From: Bretschneidera sinensis
Lineage: Eukaryota; Streptophyta; Magnoliopsida; Brassicales; Akaniaceae
NCBI GenBank assembly: GCA_023935145.1
Contig: CM043699.1
Location: 145,437,536 to 145,501,535, forward strand
Direction of reading: 5' to 3'
DNA length: 64,000 nucleotides
Position 1 is the stretch's first letter. Each line of letters opens with the position of its first letter. Shown in pieces: positions 1 through 10,655 of this stretch. A program made the translations under genes and the position numbers. Below the pieces are notes generated by a model that worked only from the letters and a program-made list of their open reading frames with translations, was not told where the DNA came from and searched no databases.

Positions 1-108
1 CTCTTGATTATGGAGGATTATGATTTGTATATATGAGAGAAAAATATCAATCCTCTTAGTTTTTTTTCTTCTTACTTTTCTTTTCTATTAAACAAGAGCA
101 TGTGTGCT
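1..108. other. Unassigned sequence at window edge
   Basis: T-rich sequence left of the first LTR-like edge. By analogy with the better preserved copy at 61877-63838 it would be the internal side of a minus-strand Tat-like element, but no primer-binding site or coding remnant is recognisable. Confidence 0.3.
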
Positions 109-601
109 TGTAGGATCCTCGCATTCGACCTCCCCTCAACTCTGTCTAAATACCCAACGTTTTTCCCTCCTCGGGGTTGTTAGCGTGGCTACGGATCGAA
201 GTGGGTTGGTATGTGGAAGAAAGGACCCTACTATGTGTAAGGATCATTTCTTTCATCACCCTTTATCATTAGTAAGGGGGCTCCCATTAAGGGTGCACTT
301 TTAGGTTGAGGGTCGTTTGTGACATCTCACTGTATTATGGCATAGGCCTTTCGAAGGACATTTTTTAGGGACATGTCAGTTTAGTACAAAGTTCTTAAAC
401 AACAGATAATTGGAGTTGCCATTTGATCTTGAAGGGGGTCAAACTTGCCACTAGTTTGCATGAGATTTGAAACAAAAGATTGGGGTGCGAGAGAAGAAGT
501 ACTTAGAGTTTCTCTTTTGCCTAAGTTGAAACTTAGCTCTCAATTTTTATTGGACAACGTTGTCCTCTCAATGATGGATGAGGTTTTTAATCAAACATGT
601 T
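109..601 (-). repeat. Fragment of Tat/Ogre-like LTR
   Basis: Starting at TGTAGGATCC, this stretch aligns by eye with the LTRs at 55014-56838 and 61877-63838. Shared blocks include the 'gatcgaagtgggttgg' block, the 'gggacatgtca..agtacaaagt' block, the 'ttggagttgccatttgatctt' block and the 'ggacaacgttgtcctctca' block near its end. It is cut off at 601, where a different LTR-like sequence (TGTAACGACC) begins, so it reads as an older LTR broken by a later insertion. Orientation follows the better preserved element. The ORF 104-304 inside it is not a gene. Confidence 0.65.
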
Positions 602-1965
602 TGTAACGACCCATTCTAGGTTGGCCATCCCTGAGACGGTATCATCACGTTTTAAAATCCCAGCACGACACATATATGCAACAATATAAAAACATATATC
701 GACTGAAAATATATATATCAACCCTCAACCCTTAATAGGGGAGTTACATTATTAATATCTCATCTGAAACAATATATACAATATATTATGCATGAATATC
801 TGCAAATTTTTTTCTTCCATTAGTCTGAGGATGTGGACCACGAGACTTACAGATAACCACTCAGTCTAAATCTCAGCTCACAAATTTATCTGTCCTGCCC
901 ACTACCTGAAATTATTTAACAATGAGGAGTGAGATTCACAAGCTTAGTGAATTAAATTTATTAGAAGTACTCAATCTGTATACTTCTAATTATATTCATT
1001 CATTGTTAAATCAGCATAATTAACCATCTTTCTCTTCTCACATTCTAATTCAATCATTTATCAATTTCTCTTAATAAATACATTATCAGGCTATCATCTT
1101 TCAATACATATATCTCATATATTTTAACAATTTAATATCATAATAAAGTTCACATCAAATAAACAATCAATAATATAATTCTTTATTGTGTCATCATTTC
1201 TATTTATCTATCATCAAAATTGTCTCGTTATAAGACTCATCTATCTATCAATCATTTAATAATCAAAACTGATTCTTTAGCATCTCATACATTAATAATA
1301 AATATTTAAAACAAATATAATGCATGAATTTAAATTATCTTTCTTTTTTTATTTCTCATCTGATCATTTCATATTATCATCTAGGAACGTATTCCCACAT
1401 GTCGACATGTTTCAGCCAAGCCAGCTACCTTCTTGGTCTTCTCAACCAGACCAGCTACCTTTTTGATATTCTCAGCCAAACCAGTTGCCTTTCTGGTCTT
1501 CCCTTTTATGCATATGAGCAATAACATACAAGCAAGCATACATCAAAGCATTCAATTCAACTATCTAGCTCTTCCTCCAAATTATTATTTTTATCATATT
1601 TATTAAATTGTCTCCTCATATATCATATCAATTTTTCAATCATATTTTCGAAAATTTCATATAACTTCTCAACATATTTTTCATTAATCTATCCTTTTTA
1701 AAATATAAATTCTTATATAATTAATATTCAACATACTATTTAATCCATAATCAATCAATTATCATACTTAACAGAAAACACATCATTAGATCATTATAAT
1801 TCAACAATTTATTCAAGTATCATAAATTCATATTTTTATAGGTTTTGATTACTAAAATTAAATCTAACTCACCATGTAGCACTTAAAGCTATCAGTGGAT
1901 CACTTCCTTGCCTTTCCTGCTCCTTTTAGCAATTTCTTGAGATTGCTGATCACCAACACCTAATC
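602..1965. repeat. LTR-like dispersed repeat, copy 1
   Basis: It begins TGTAACGACCCA, a start common to plant Ty3/gypsy LTRs. It aligns with 16253-17530 over about 1.3 kb. Shared blocks are the 'ggttggcca.ccc.gagac' start, 'gacacatatatgcaa', 'acaatgaggagtgag..tcacaagct.agtgaattaaattta', 'aacgt.ttcccacatgtcga.atgttt' and the terminal 'cacttaaagct..cgtggatcac.tccttgcctttcc'. Inside are three ~39-bp repeats of a 'ccagctacctt.ttgg' type unit (about 1410-1505). No coding domain is seen, so it is probably a solo LTR; its right border is not resolved and may lie near 2.8-3.0 kb. Confidence 0.6.
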
Positions 1966-3215
1966 ATAAACTTTCAAAAATCTTACTATTTCATAACTTA
2001 ATTCAAACAATATAATTATTTAGTTATGAGTCTTATTGAAAATTTACCTCAAATATGATTAAATTTTGCTATCGTAATTAGATGAATGTACTATCTCTAA
2101 TATTGGAGAAATTTTCTTTATAACTTTTTGCTATAAAATTTGAATTGAAGAAATAAGGAAAACAATGAAATTTTGGAGGAAAAAAAAATAAATGTCTCTG
2201 AGCAAGGCTTAAAGACAAATATAAACTTTTAATTTTTTTTTCTTCCTACCGTTTCACCGTTCAGATTTTTTTTTTCCTGCTTCTTCACCATCAAAGACTT
2301 AATTTTTTTTTTGCCGCTTCACATTAAGTTTGCGATTTTTTAAATACAATTTACATATTTACTATTAGTTATTTACAATTCTGTCATCATTTAAAATTTA
2401 CTATTTTGCCATTACATAATTATTGTTTTGGCATTACATAATTACAGTTTTACCATTACATAATTACAGTTTTGCCATTTACCCTTTAAAATCAATTTTT
2501 TCATCTTTCTTTCCTTTCAAAAATTTTATAAAAATTATAGAGAAACATAAAAATATATATTTTTTTCTATAAAAAATTTTAATTATTTTCCTCAACTTTA
2601 GTTAATATTTTTCTTCAAAATTCTTTCATTTCAACTTCAAATTCCAAAAACATTTCAATACTTTCTTCTTAAAAAAATTTTAGCTCTTTTTAACAAAATT
2701 TTCAATATTATCTTTCAAATATTATTTCAAATCAATACTAAATCTTTCATCAATGGATTATTTAATTCAATATAATATATGTAAAACTACTTCTTTACCC
2801 TTATTTTATGAACACGAGTACTACAATATTACATACAAAAGATAATATAGCAAAAAACGATAGATGGAAATAAATAAAACATTCAAGAGAAATCGTTGGT
2901 AAAGGTCAACTAGGTTAAGACTATGAAGCAAATAATAAAAAGAAGCATAAAGGATCATTTAGTAAGCCTCTAGATGTTAGAATTTCGTCTTAAATAACAA
3001 TTAAATTAAATAAATAAAAATTAGAGTTGCAGCCTTAGGAGTCGACTCTTGAGACTGAAATTCGATTTTGGACCCTAAGAGTCGACTCCCAAGAGTTAGG
3101 ATTGACTTTTTGCTTCAAAAATGAGATTTTCAAGAGTTTATAAACAACAAATGAATTTAAAGGACCAAAAGCATTAAAATATTAACCTTTTGGCGAGATA
3201 AACCATGTGCGATGT
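1966..3215. repeat. AT-rich sequence with short tandem repeats, probable LTR remainder
   Basis: No gene is seen. A short tandem array of about 24 bp ('attacataattacagttttgcc' type) occupies roughly 2398-2482. Two AGTCGACTC motifs occur at about 3042 and 3084. The sequence around 2990-3030 weakly resembles the part of the Tat-like LTR that should follow position 601, which would fit the insertion model, but the match is too AT-rich to rely on. Confidence 0.35.
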
Positions 3216-3690
3216 TGTAAGTACTGTTAATTTTTGTCATACCTACGACTCTGAGCTTAATACCTAAGGTCATTTTTTTAAAAGAATGATGAATAAGCGA
3301 GAGTGCAGATCGAAGTAAGTTGATATATGGAAAGATTATAACCTAATAGGTCTAATACAATCATTTATGAGTACTAATAGGGCTCCCAATGAGGACGCAC
3401 TTTGAATATTAAACTTCATATATTCGAGATATCACTATATATGATGTTATGTCTTATCAAGAGACATGTCATCTAAGCACAAAGTAAAGACAAAAGATAA
3501 ATTGGAGTCTCCATTTGATCTTAAAGGGGCCAAAATCTTTTATTATTGGTCTATGAGAGATTCAGGACGAGAGATTCAGGTACAATACGAGAAAAGAAAA
3601 ATTTAAGGCTTCTCTTCTTATTTGGATCGAAATCTAACCTTCGTGTTTTTGAAAAAAAAAATATTTAATAATTAATATAAACGAACTTTG
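3216..3690 (-). repeat. Second Tat/Ogre-like LTR fragment
   Basis: From TGTAAGTACTG onward this matches the left edge of the LTRs at 55014 and 61877: the 'cttaatacc' block, the 'atgaataagcgag.gtgcagat' block, the 'gacatgtcatctaagcacaaagtaa' block and the 'aaattggagtct.catttgatcttaaaggg' block, in the same order and on the same strand. It fades into unrelated AT-rich DNA after about 3690. With 109-601 it may represent both LTR remnants of one destroyed element. Confidence 0.6.
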
Positions 3691-4560
3691 CAAGGCACTA
3701 AACTTGCAAGCATCGTCAATAGAAGTTATATCAATCAATACAACGGAACTTGATCAAAAGATGGGTAAACGAATTTCTAAATGTCAATTATACCCTTATT
3801 TCATTTCGAAGGTTCTGAATAATTTTGTCCGGCGTCTCGAAAAAAACGCAGAAAGAAAAAGAACACAGCTTGGACTTTGTCTCTGGTGTAAACTTCGATC
3901 TTTAGTTACCCGTTGACGCTTTAATCTAACCCTTATTTAATTAACCCTACAAATAGTATCATACGGCGGCTAATTGCATGGAGTAGGGTCTTGAATGGTT
4001 CAACTCAATTGTCTCTGTTCTCAGAGAAAAAATAGTAAAAACTGAATCATTGTTTCGGTTTTTTCATGAATTTTTGTTAAGCAAAAACCTCCCAATTCGT
4101 TAGGTATTTAGTTAAAAAAAATATATATAATTAAATAATAATTATATGTATTAAAAAATGATAAAATTATTCATACCTTCCAAAGGAAAAAAAAATTTGA
4201 GCTGAATGTAATTAGGTAACCATATCAAATCCAGCTCTAATTCTTCAGTAATTATCTTTACTGAAGTCGACTAAAAATGCAATAAATAAAGAGAATTTTT
4301 TCTTGATAGTTAAATAAGGAGAACAGCCATGATTTACCATTTGATGAGCAATAAAAAATAAATTTACCATCTGTTGAAAATTACAAAAGTACTCCTTACA
4401 AAACCTTAACTGCCAAACAGCAAACCCGTTGGAAGAAAATCCCAAGAAATGCCTCCCCTGAATTGCGTGTAAAATTAACAAAGAAGCGTCCGTGGCAAGA
4501 AATCCACCTTAAAAAAATTTCTCTTTGAATCCAATATCCTCTTTAACAATTCAATAAACT
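3691..4560. other. Intergenic region, upstream of the HVA22-like gene
   Basis: AT-rich sequence without a convincing gene. The ORFs at 3704-3916 (+) and 4245-4481 (-) show no family resemblance and no splice or start support. Confidence 0.4.
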
Positions 4561-4567
4561 ACAATAA

Positions 4568-4630
4568 CTGCCTCTCTCTTTCTCTCTCCCTGCATATAGA
4601 TACTCCATATATATATACACACATTCCCTT
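4568..4630 (+). promoter_or_regulatory. Probable core promoter of the HVA22-like gene
   Basis: A CT-rich patch (about 4570-4593) is followed by a TATA-like run, 'ccatatatatatacacac', at about 4606-4623. This lies some 400 bp upstream of the start codon, in line with a transcribed leader containing an intron. Promoter function is inferred from position only. Confidence 0.4.
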
Positions 4631-4901
4631 TTCTTTTTCCTCTGATCTCAAGTTTCTGCGAATTTGCTTATTCTCGCAGAATCAAATACCCATCTTCTAA
4701 AGGTTTAATGAAACCTGTCTCTTCTAAAGAATCTCAACAAATTTTCAAATTTTCCTTTTTTTTTCAAATTTGTGATTAATCTTTCCCTTTCGAACGCAGT
4801 TGTTCCTGGGTTCCTCAAGCGGACGTTTGTTCCAGATATTGATTTCTCCATTGATACGCTACAAGTTCATTGGTCTCACCTCTTTGGTCGATCGACAACA
4901 G

Positions 4902-5009
4902 GTTGGTTTCATTTTATTTATCATTTTTTATTCTGTGCTGTCAATGTTCATTTGTTGTTTAAATTGGAGTACCTCTTTTTTTTTTGCATTGTTAAAGAAT
5001 TAGATACAG
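4902..5009 (+). other. Probable 5' UTR intron of the HVA22-like gene
   Basis: A donor-like ACAG|GTTGGT at 4901/4902 and an acceptor-like GATACAG|G at 5009/5010 enclose a T-rich stretch, leaving only 26 nt between the acceptor and the ATG at 5036. A 23-codon upstream ORF (4708-4779) precedes it. No transcript evidence is available. Confidence 0.45.
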
Positions 5010-5035
5010 GGGATTTTGGCGGGCGTTGATCAAAG

Positions 5036-7218
5036 ATGTTGGGAGATTTTATCACCAGATTTCTTGTGTATGTAATTAAACAATCCATTTTGTTGCTTTG
5101 CGTATTGTGTTTCTCATTTCTCTTTCCTTTAATATATACCTTTTGCTTTTGCTTATCCTTTTTTTTTTCTTTTCTGATTATCCCTTCCTTATATAAATGA
5201 TTTATTGATTTGAAATGGTTTTCTTGTCATTTGGGATTGCAGGATGCTTCTTGGATATGCATATCCGGCATTTGAATGCTATAAAACAGTGGAGAAGAAC
5301 AAGGTTGAGATTGAGGAACTCAGATTTTGGTGCCAATATTGGTAAGAAATCCTTGAATAAGAAGCATATATACATATTTAAGGTATTTCGGTTAGTGGTG
5401 ATAGAATTTTAGGAAAGCTTTTGACCAAATCATTTCCATGGTAATTCTCTCTCTTTGTTCTTTTTTTTTTTTACCATAATAAGCCAAGGCAATAGAATAA
5501 ATCATTGACATGTAAATACTTAGGCCCTACGATTTGCCAATGGGTTAATTTATCATGGGAGACAAATTGCACCTTTTTTCAAATGTAGCATATGCTTTTT
5601 TGTAATAAAAAAAAAAATAAATTGTAGCAGATGGTTTTGAGAAGAAGATAAAGGAATTTATGAATGAGAAAGCAATATTCATGAGTTGGTCACGGGTATA
5701 AATGTCTAGTAGTAATATTCTTCATATTTCTTTTTTATTTTCTGGGATGTGCTTACTTTATTTAGGTTCATTAGCAATCTGGTTTTGTACTCAAGAGAGT
5801 CACAAACTTTCAATCTGTTATCAATTTCGCAGGATTCTCGTGGCAATGCTAGCAGTTTTTGAGAGGGTTGGGGACATCTTTATTTCATGGTATGCAGAGG
5901 TCTGTAAATTATGAGTACATATTATAAAGATTCCATATAGTAATTATAATTATGTCCAAAATTTGCTTGAAGGTTACCAATGTATGGTGAGCTAAAGCTG
6001 GGATTTTACATCTACTTGTGGTATCCAAAAACCAAGGTAAAACCAGAGTATTAATTAGTAGAAGCAAGGGGTTTCATATTTGCCGAATTTAAGCACAATT
6101 TAATGAAAAACCCCATTCTTTTGGTTTGGTTTAATGTAGGGAACTGGGTATGTGTATGAAACGCTGTTCCGGCCTTACATAGCAAAACATGAAACAGACA
6201 TCGACCGCAATATACTGGAATTGAGAGCAAGAACATGGGACTTCCTTATTTACTACTGGCAAAACTGCACACAGTTGGGGCCGACAACATTGTTCCAATT
6301 TTTTCAGTACGTGGTTGCTCAATCTGCAAAGTTCACCAGCCCTAGTAATCAGGTACATCTCCTTCATTTGATCATGTTTTATATGCTTAGACACTAAATA
6401 GATCGACCACATTGATTGTCTGAATGTTGCTGTCTCCAAGGTTACCAAAGATAAAACTATTGGCATTACGCGAATTTTTTATCATGTGTGTTACAAGATT
6501 GATCAGCCAAACAGCATATGAAATGTTTATACTTCTCACTGTTACCAAGGGAAACTCCAGGATCGGAGTCGAGGGAATCTTAGAAGACTGAGACCAACTC
6601 CTTCCATGTGAAGTGTCACCGTGTGGATGCAACACGAAATCTCGGCCCTCAACTTTACCTACTAAAACTTAAGCCTCTGTTCTGGCATTTGACACTTGAA
6701 ACAAACAATTGAATGGATAAGTCTCTGTTGGTATACTGGCGTTTCAAATTCATTTATAAACATAAAAACTGTTCAGGAATTTATATCTTTTGATATGTGC
6801 CACAATCACTACTTCCATATACAAAAATAAAAAAGGCCAACATCAAGTGCTGCAAACAAATTAGAGCTACTATTCTGTTTAAGGTCTTTTAACTGTAACC
6901 AAACATTTGCAGAAGGCTGATCAGCAGAACTCCAACGGGCAGCCCCCGGCGGCGCCAACTGGGTCGCTCTCCTTCCTTCGCTCGCCGGAGATACAACCAA
7001 GCAAGAGCAAGAAGTGGCCACCAGCACCCCCACCTACACCCGTGGCTAGCACAATTTACCGTTCTATGTCCGAGTCACCTAAATCCAATGCCGTACAAGT
7101 CCAGCACCACAGCCAAACAGAAGCTGTACATACCGAGGATACCAATCCCAGTTCACCAATGAGCGATAAACTCCATCAAGCTCGCTTCAGGCTCCGTCGC
7201 ACAAAACCACAGCAATAA
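5036..7218 (+). CDS. HVA22-like protein (TB2/DP1/HVA22 family)
   Basis: Six coding exons (5036-5067, 5243-5341, 5833-5889, 5973-6036, 6140-6352, 6913-7218) join in frame to 256 aa, all with GT/AG borders. The family consists of ER membrane proteins that shape tubular ER and, in plants, act in stress and vesicle traffic. Residues 1-100 carry the family signature: 'LLGYAYPAFECYKTVE' (13-28), 'FWCQYW' (39-44), 'FERVGDIFISWLPMY' (53-67), 'KLGFYIYLWYPKTKGTGYVY' (71-90) and 'RPYIAKHE' (95-102). Hydrophobic segments at about 5-20 and 44-63 are likely membrane hairpins. The tail after about 150 is hydrophilic, proline- and serine-rich and ends basic. A long tail is typical of the HVA22i/j/k-like subgroup, so that placement is likely but not proven. 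Start chosen because MLGDFITR matches family N-termini. The gene appears intact. Confidence 0.93.
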
Positions 7219-7447
7219 CCATTGTAACACAAATTGCACAAAACCAATCCCCTCAAAAAGAAAAAAAAAAATCTAAAATGTCAACGTATTTGTAAAATTC
7301 CAATGCAAAATTCAAATTGAATTCATTGTTCCATTCTTGTAGCTTAGCATGTCTGTTTGATTCTTTTTTGTTTGTAAATGTTGCAATCTGGCACCGATTA
7401 TTGAGTATTTCGTCAGAAAAAAATAAAATACACAAATCTAGATACAC

Positions 7448-7999
7448 TCATTCATAGTATCTGCGCATCATCGAGATCCGAATAGAGCGGAGGATATGAT
7501 CAAAAAAGCGGGCGATGCCCAGAATAAGGTGAAGGTTGATGAAGCGAATGCAGGAGGAGACGGTGTTACGTGGGGAGGAGGATGAGAGGCGGAGCCAGAG
7601 GCGGCGGAGGAAGTTTGGGCCGGAGGAATCCGGTGAGGAGGACATGTTGGGCTGGAGGTAGGCCCAGGCTGCCTGCTTGACGAGGCGGTTGCGGATGGAT
7701 ATCTCGTACCCGGAACCCGTGGCGGCAGAGGCAGAGGTCGGGGAGTTGACGGCGGCCGAAGGGATGAGGTCCTTGATGGAGATGTATGCGAAGGACGATT
7801 TCAGCGAGATGAGCTCGAAATCCAGTGATGGTGTCGTTGAAGGAAGGGATGATGCGCTTCCGTTTGGGAATATGCAGGAGGAGTGCGTGGGTTTCGCCGT
7901 TGGGAAATAAATGAGCTTTGAGGGGATCAGTACTGATGTGGCCATGGAGTTTCTGCGTTGGAGAGTTGATGACGATGCTGCTACCTCTGCTTCATCCAT
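7448..7999 (-). CDS. Plant protein of unknown function, serine-rich, single exon
   Basis: A 183-aa intronless reading frame starting MDEAEVAASS. The frame is open further upstream to 8155, but that extension is low-complexity and contains the TA/CA repeat, so the Met at 7999 is preferred; MATSVLIP at residue 19 is another possible start. Features: 'SASSLPSTTPSLDFELISLK' (48-67), 'YISIKDLIPS' (72-81), 'ISIRNRLVKQAAWAYLQP' (100-117), then a serine-rich segment and a basic C-terminus with a hydrophobic stretch (about 152-170) ending RISMMRRYYE. I believe similar short plant proteins of unknown role exist, judging from the ISIRNRLVKQAAWAYLQP block, but I cannot name a family. It converges with the HVA22-like gene: the two stop codons are 229 bp apart, so the 3' UTRs may overlap. 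Confidence 0.75.
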   Translation of the reverse strand: MDEAEVAASSSTLQRRNSMATSVLIPSKLIYFPTAKPTHSSCIFPNGSASSLPSTTPSLDFELISLKSSFAYISIKDLIPSAAVNSPTSASAATGSGYEISIRNRLVKQAAWAYLQPNMSSSPDSSGPNFLRRLWLRLSSSSPRNTVSSCIRFINLHLILGIARFFDHILRSIRISMMRRYYE

Positions 8000-8013
8000 G
8001 GTATGTGGGTCTG

Positions 8014-8048
8014 TGTATTTTATATATATATATACACACACACAGAGA
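8014..8048 (-). promoter_or_regulatory. TA/CA-rich tract just upstream of the unknown gene
   Basis: 'ttttatatatatatatacacacacac' lies 15-45 bp upstream of the chosen start codon on the minus strand. It may be part of the leader or serve as a TATA element; which one cannot be decided without a transcription start site. Confidence 0.3.
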
Positions 8049-8199
8049 AATAGAGGAGTGAAAGGGGCTTTGGGTTTCTTTTGGTGCAGCAATGGACAGA
8101 GAGAAAGTGAGCTGAGAAGAGAGTGTTCTGTTTTCTCTCTACTTTCTCTACGCACTGGCGGCTGGGTTTTGCTGCTATGGACAGCAATTATTGGCGTTA

Positions 8200-8568
8200 T
8201 ATTCTTACCATAATAAAATCTATTTTGTTGTTTCCGGTCATGTCCCCATTATTTTGTGAGTTATTATTTCTAACTACATCTATATTATGTAATTTTGTTT
8301 TCTGACTCAATTCTTTGAGATTTTTCACTGGAACCCATGCACTTTGTTAATAGAACTAATGAGAAAATGTAAAAGACTTGGAGAGGTAATAGATATGCGG
8401 AAATGTAGCAGAAAAACAGGACTAGCGTTACAAACAAACATGTAAAAAGCCACTTTACCATTAAAAAAGAAACAAGCATGAGATGTCTCATGATAATTAT
8501 TACGTATTTCTCGCATGATATATTAAATTATAATATATATATATATAAGTCATAATATCTTTATTTAA
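8200..8568. other. Intergenic sequence
   Basis: AT-rich; no gene recognised. The ORFs 8285-8491 and 8325-8516 (-) overlap in different frames and look random. Confidence 0.35.
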
Positions 8569-8875
8569 ACAGTATAGATTTGATTGCTTCCCTATAAGAA
8601 TATATATTCTATTCATATTACAATTTATATTTTTTTAGAGACTTATTAGAATTTGTATTGATGCAATTCTTATACTATATTATAAACTTTTACAGGTCAA
8701 ATTCTCTCACATTTTCATCACTCTCAAATTCTCTTTTCCGTTTTTTCATCTTGTGCTTGTATTGGATTAACATTTTGTGAGATTTGAAATCTTTTCGTCT
8801 GAGATTAATTTTTATTATTATATTATTTATTATATTTTGTATGTATTCTGTTATTCTAGCTCAATATACAAAACT
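8569..8875. repeat. Dispersed repeat, copy A
   Basis: Aligns with 10130-10655 in the same orientation. Shared blocks include 'tttgattgcttcc.tataa', 'agagacttattagaattt', 'tattggattaaca.tttgtgaga.ttgaaatctttt' and 'ttttgtatgtatt.t'. No coding capacity or clear termini. Family unknown; possibly a MITE or an old LTR fragment. Confidence 0.6.
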
Positions 8876-9390
8876 TACAATATATGTATTTACTTGCTAT
8901 TATATTAATAAAGCGAAAAATCCCCATTTGATATCCACCCCTTAAAATATCTCATAAACTCATACTTAAATATATAAATCAAATATTTAAATAAAATTAT
9001 ATATAATATTTAAATAAAGTTTTATATGTAACTCAATTGACTTCAACTCCCAATATCTTTCTCCTATGTTTTTCTCTCACATATTATCCCACTAAAACTT
9101 AACTTATCTACTATTATTATCTTTCTTATTTTCAACTCATGTTTTTCTCTCTCACAATTCCACTCAAACTTAATTTCTTCACTCTCCTTATCTCTCTTAT
9201 TTTCAATCCATATTGATTTTCTCTATTCCTCTTTATCTTTTTCACATTTTTCAATTGTTCTTTATTTTTTTTTTTTGGTGATTCTAACGGATTGTTTTTC
9301 TCTTAGGGTTTCTTTGTATGTTCAATTTTGTAATAGAGAATATGTGACCATTATGATTGGCATACTTATAGATAAGAAGGTAATTGTTAG
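8876..9390. other. AT-rich intergenic sequence
   Basis: Several 'ttttctctcacat' / 'ttctctcacaattccactcaaacttaa' half-repeats occur around 9060-9190, a loosely repeated ~65-bp pyrimidine-rich unit. No gene seen. Confidence 0.35.
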
Positions 9391-9493
9391 TATATTGTTT
9401 TATTACATAAAAAAAAACATATCAGCACACGCTACACGTGTGTTGAGATGTTAGTACTTATAATACAACATCAATTACATCTATACCAATTAT
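9391..9493. repeat. Direct repeat, copy 1
   Basis: Contains 'ttattacataaa', 'tatcagcacacgctacacg', 'tgttgagatgttag' and 'taatacaacatcaattacat'. It aligns with 9601-9700. Each copy is followed by 'aactaacttaatttatcaagaaaaa'-type sequence (9505 and 9774), so a unit of about 210-270 bp was duplicated in tandem. Confidence 0.6.
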
Positions 9494-9600
9494 TTGATTA
9501 AAAAACACTAACTTAATTTATCAAGAAAAAAGAAATAATAGAAAAATATAAAAGAAAATGAAAGAAAATAGTAAAAAAAAGAAAATAAAGATCACAATGA

Positions 9601-9700
9601 TATGTTATTTTATCACATAAAAGAGTATATCAATGCACGCGTAGTGTGTGTTAAGATGCTAGCATTTATAATACAATATCAATTACATCCATGCCAATTA
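9601..9700. repeat. Direct repeat, copy 2
   Basis: Diverged second copy of 9391-9493, with 'ttatcacataaa', 'tatcaatgcacgcgtagtg', 'tgttaagatgctag' and 'taatacaatatcaattacat'. The trailing shared block lies at 9774-9800. Confidence 0.6.
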
Positions 9701-9860
9701 AAGGAATATCAAATAAGAAAGAAAAAAACGACCCATTAAAAATAAAAAATAAAGCAATTATTTTATTCAAAGAAACTAACTTAATTTATCAAGAAAAAAT
9801 ATAAAAATAAAAAAGAAAGGGAAACAAAAGAATAAAAAAAAAAACAGAGAAGAAAGATCA

Positions 9861-10129
9861 AAATAATATGGCTGCTGACGCAAATAAAAAACCTTAAACC
9901 TTAAACTTTCTGACTCCTAGTAATTTCTAGGAAATTAAGATCATTTCACTAGGTCAAATGCTTATAATGAAGTGGGGTCTTTTTTTATTATTTTTGGGAT
10001 TACTTGAGGTGATGGATTGAAATTTGGGACCTTTTGCATTAAGGATATGTCTGGTAGGAAAAAAAAACACAAAAAAATGAGAGGTTGATAAAGTGTAAAA
10101 CATGCACTAGATCGGAATACCCTTATTTA
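9861..10129. other. Intergenic sequence between repeats
   Basis: A-rich, with no feature recognised. Confidence 0.3.
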
Positions 10130-10655
10130 TAATTGATAGTTTTGATTGCTTCCTTATAAAATATATATTATATTTATATTAAAATTTATATATTTTTAGA
10201 GACTTATTAGAATTTATATTTATGCAACTCTTATACCATTTTCTATATCCCATAATTTTAGTTATTTATTATTTTTTAAATTTAAGTTTGATTTTACTTT
10301 TATATATATATTATTTTAAAAATATAAAAAATATTTTTCAAAATATTTTAAACTATATTTATATATATATGATAAAATTAATTTTTTTTAATAATTTAAT
10401 AATTAAAAAAATTTATTTATTTAATCGATTAAATAATAAACATAATAAAAGTTATGAGTCAACTCATTATCTAATTTCAAATTCTATCACTTTTTTACCA
10501 CTTTCAAAGTCTCTTTTCGCTTTTCATTGTGTGGTCATATTGGATTAACACTTTGTGAGATCTGAAATCTTTTCACCTGAGATTAGTTTGTATTATTATA
10601 TTTTTTTTTTTTATATTTTGTATGTATTATTTAATTTTAGTTCTATATACAAAAT
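10130..10655. repeat. Dispersed repeat, copy B
   Basis: Second copy of the repeat at 8569-8875, with an extra ~200 bp of very AT-rich sequence (about 10245-10460) in its middle. The overlying 108-codon ORF (10222-10548) is an AT-rich accident, not a gene. Confidence 0.55.

Noticed and set aside
6131..6635. Minus-strand ORFs over the HVA22-like gene
   Set aside because: Antisense shadows of exon 5 and intron 5; no family resemblance.
7677..8213. Plus-strand ORFs opposite the unknown serine-rich gene
   Set aside because: Shadow frames; the minus frame has the conserved-looking motif and a continuous coding pattern.
10222..10548. 108-codon plus-strand ORF
   Set aside because: Composition is almost only I/L/Y/N/K/F from AT-rich DNA, and it lies within a dispersed repeat.
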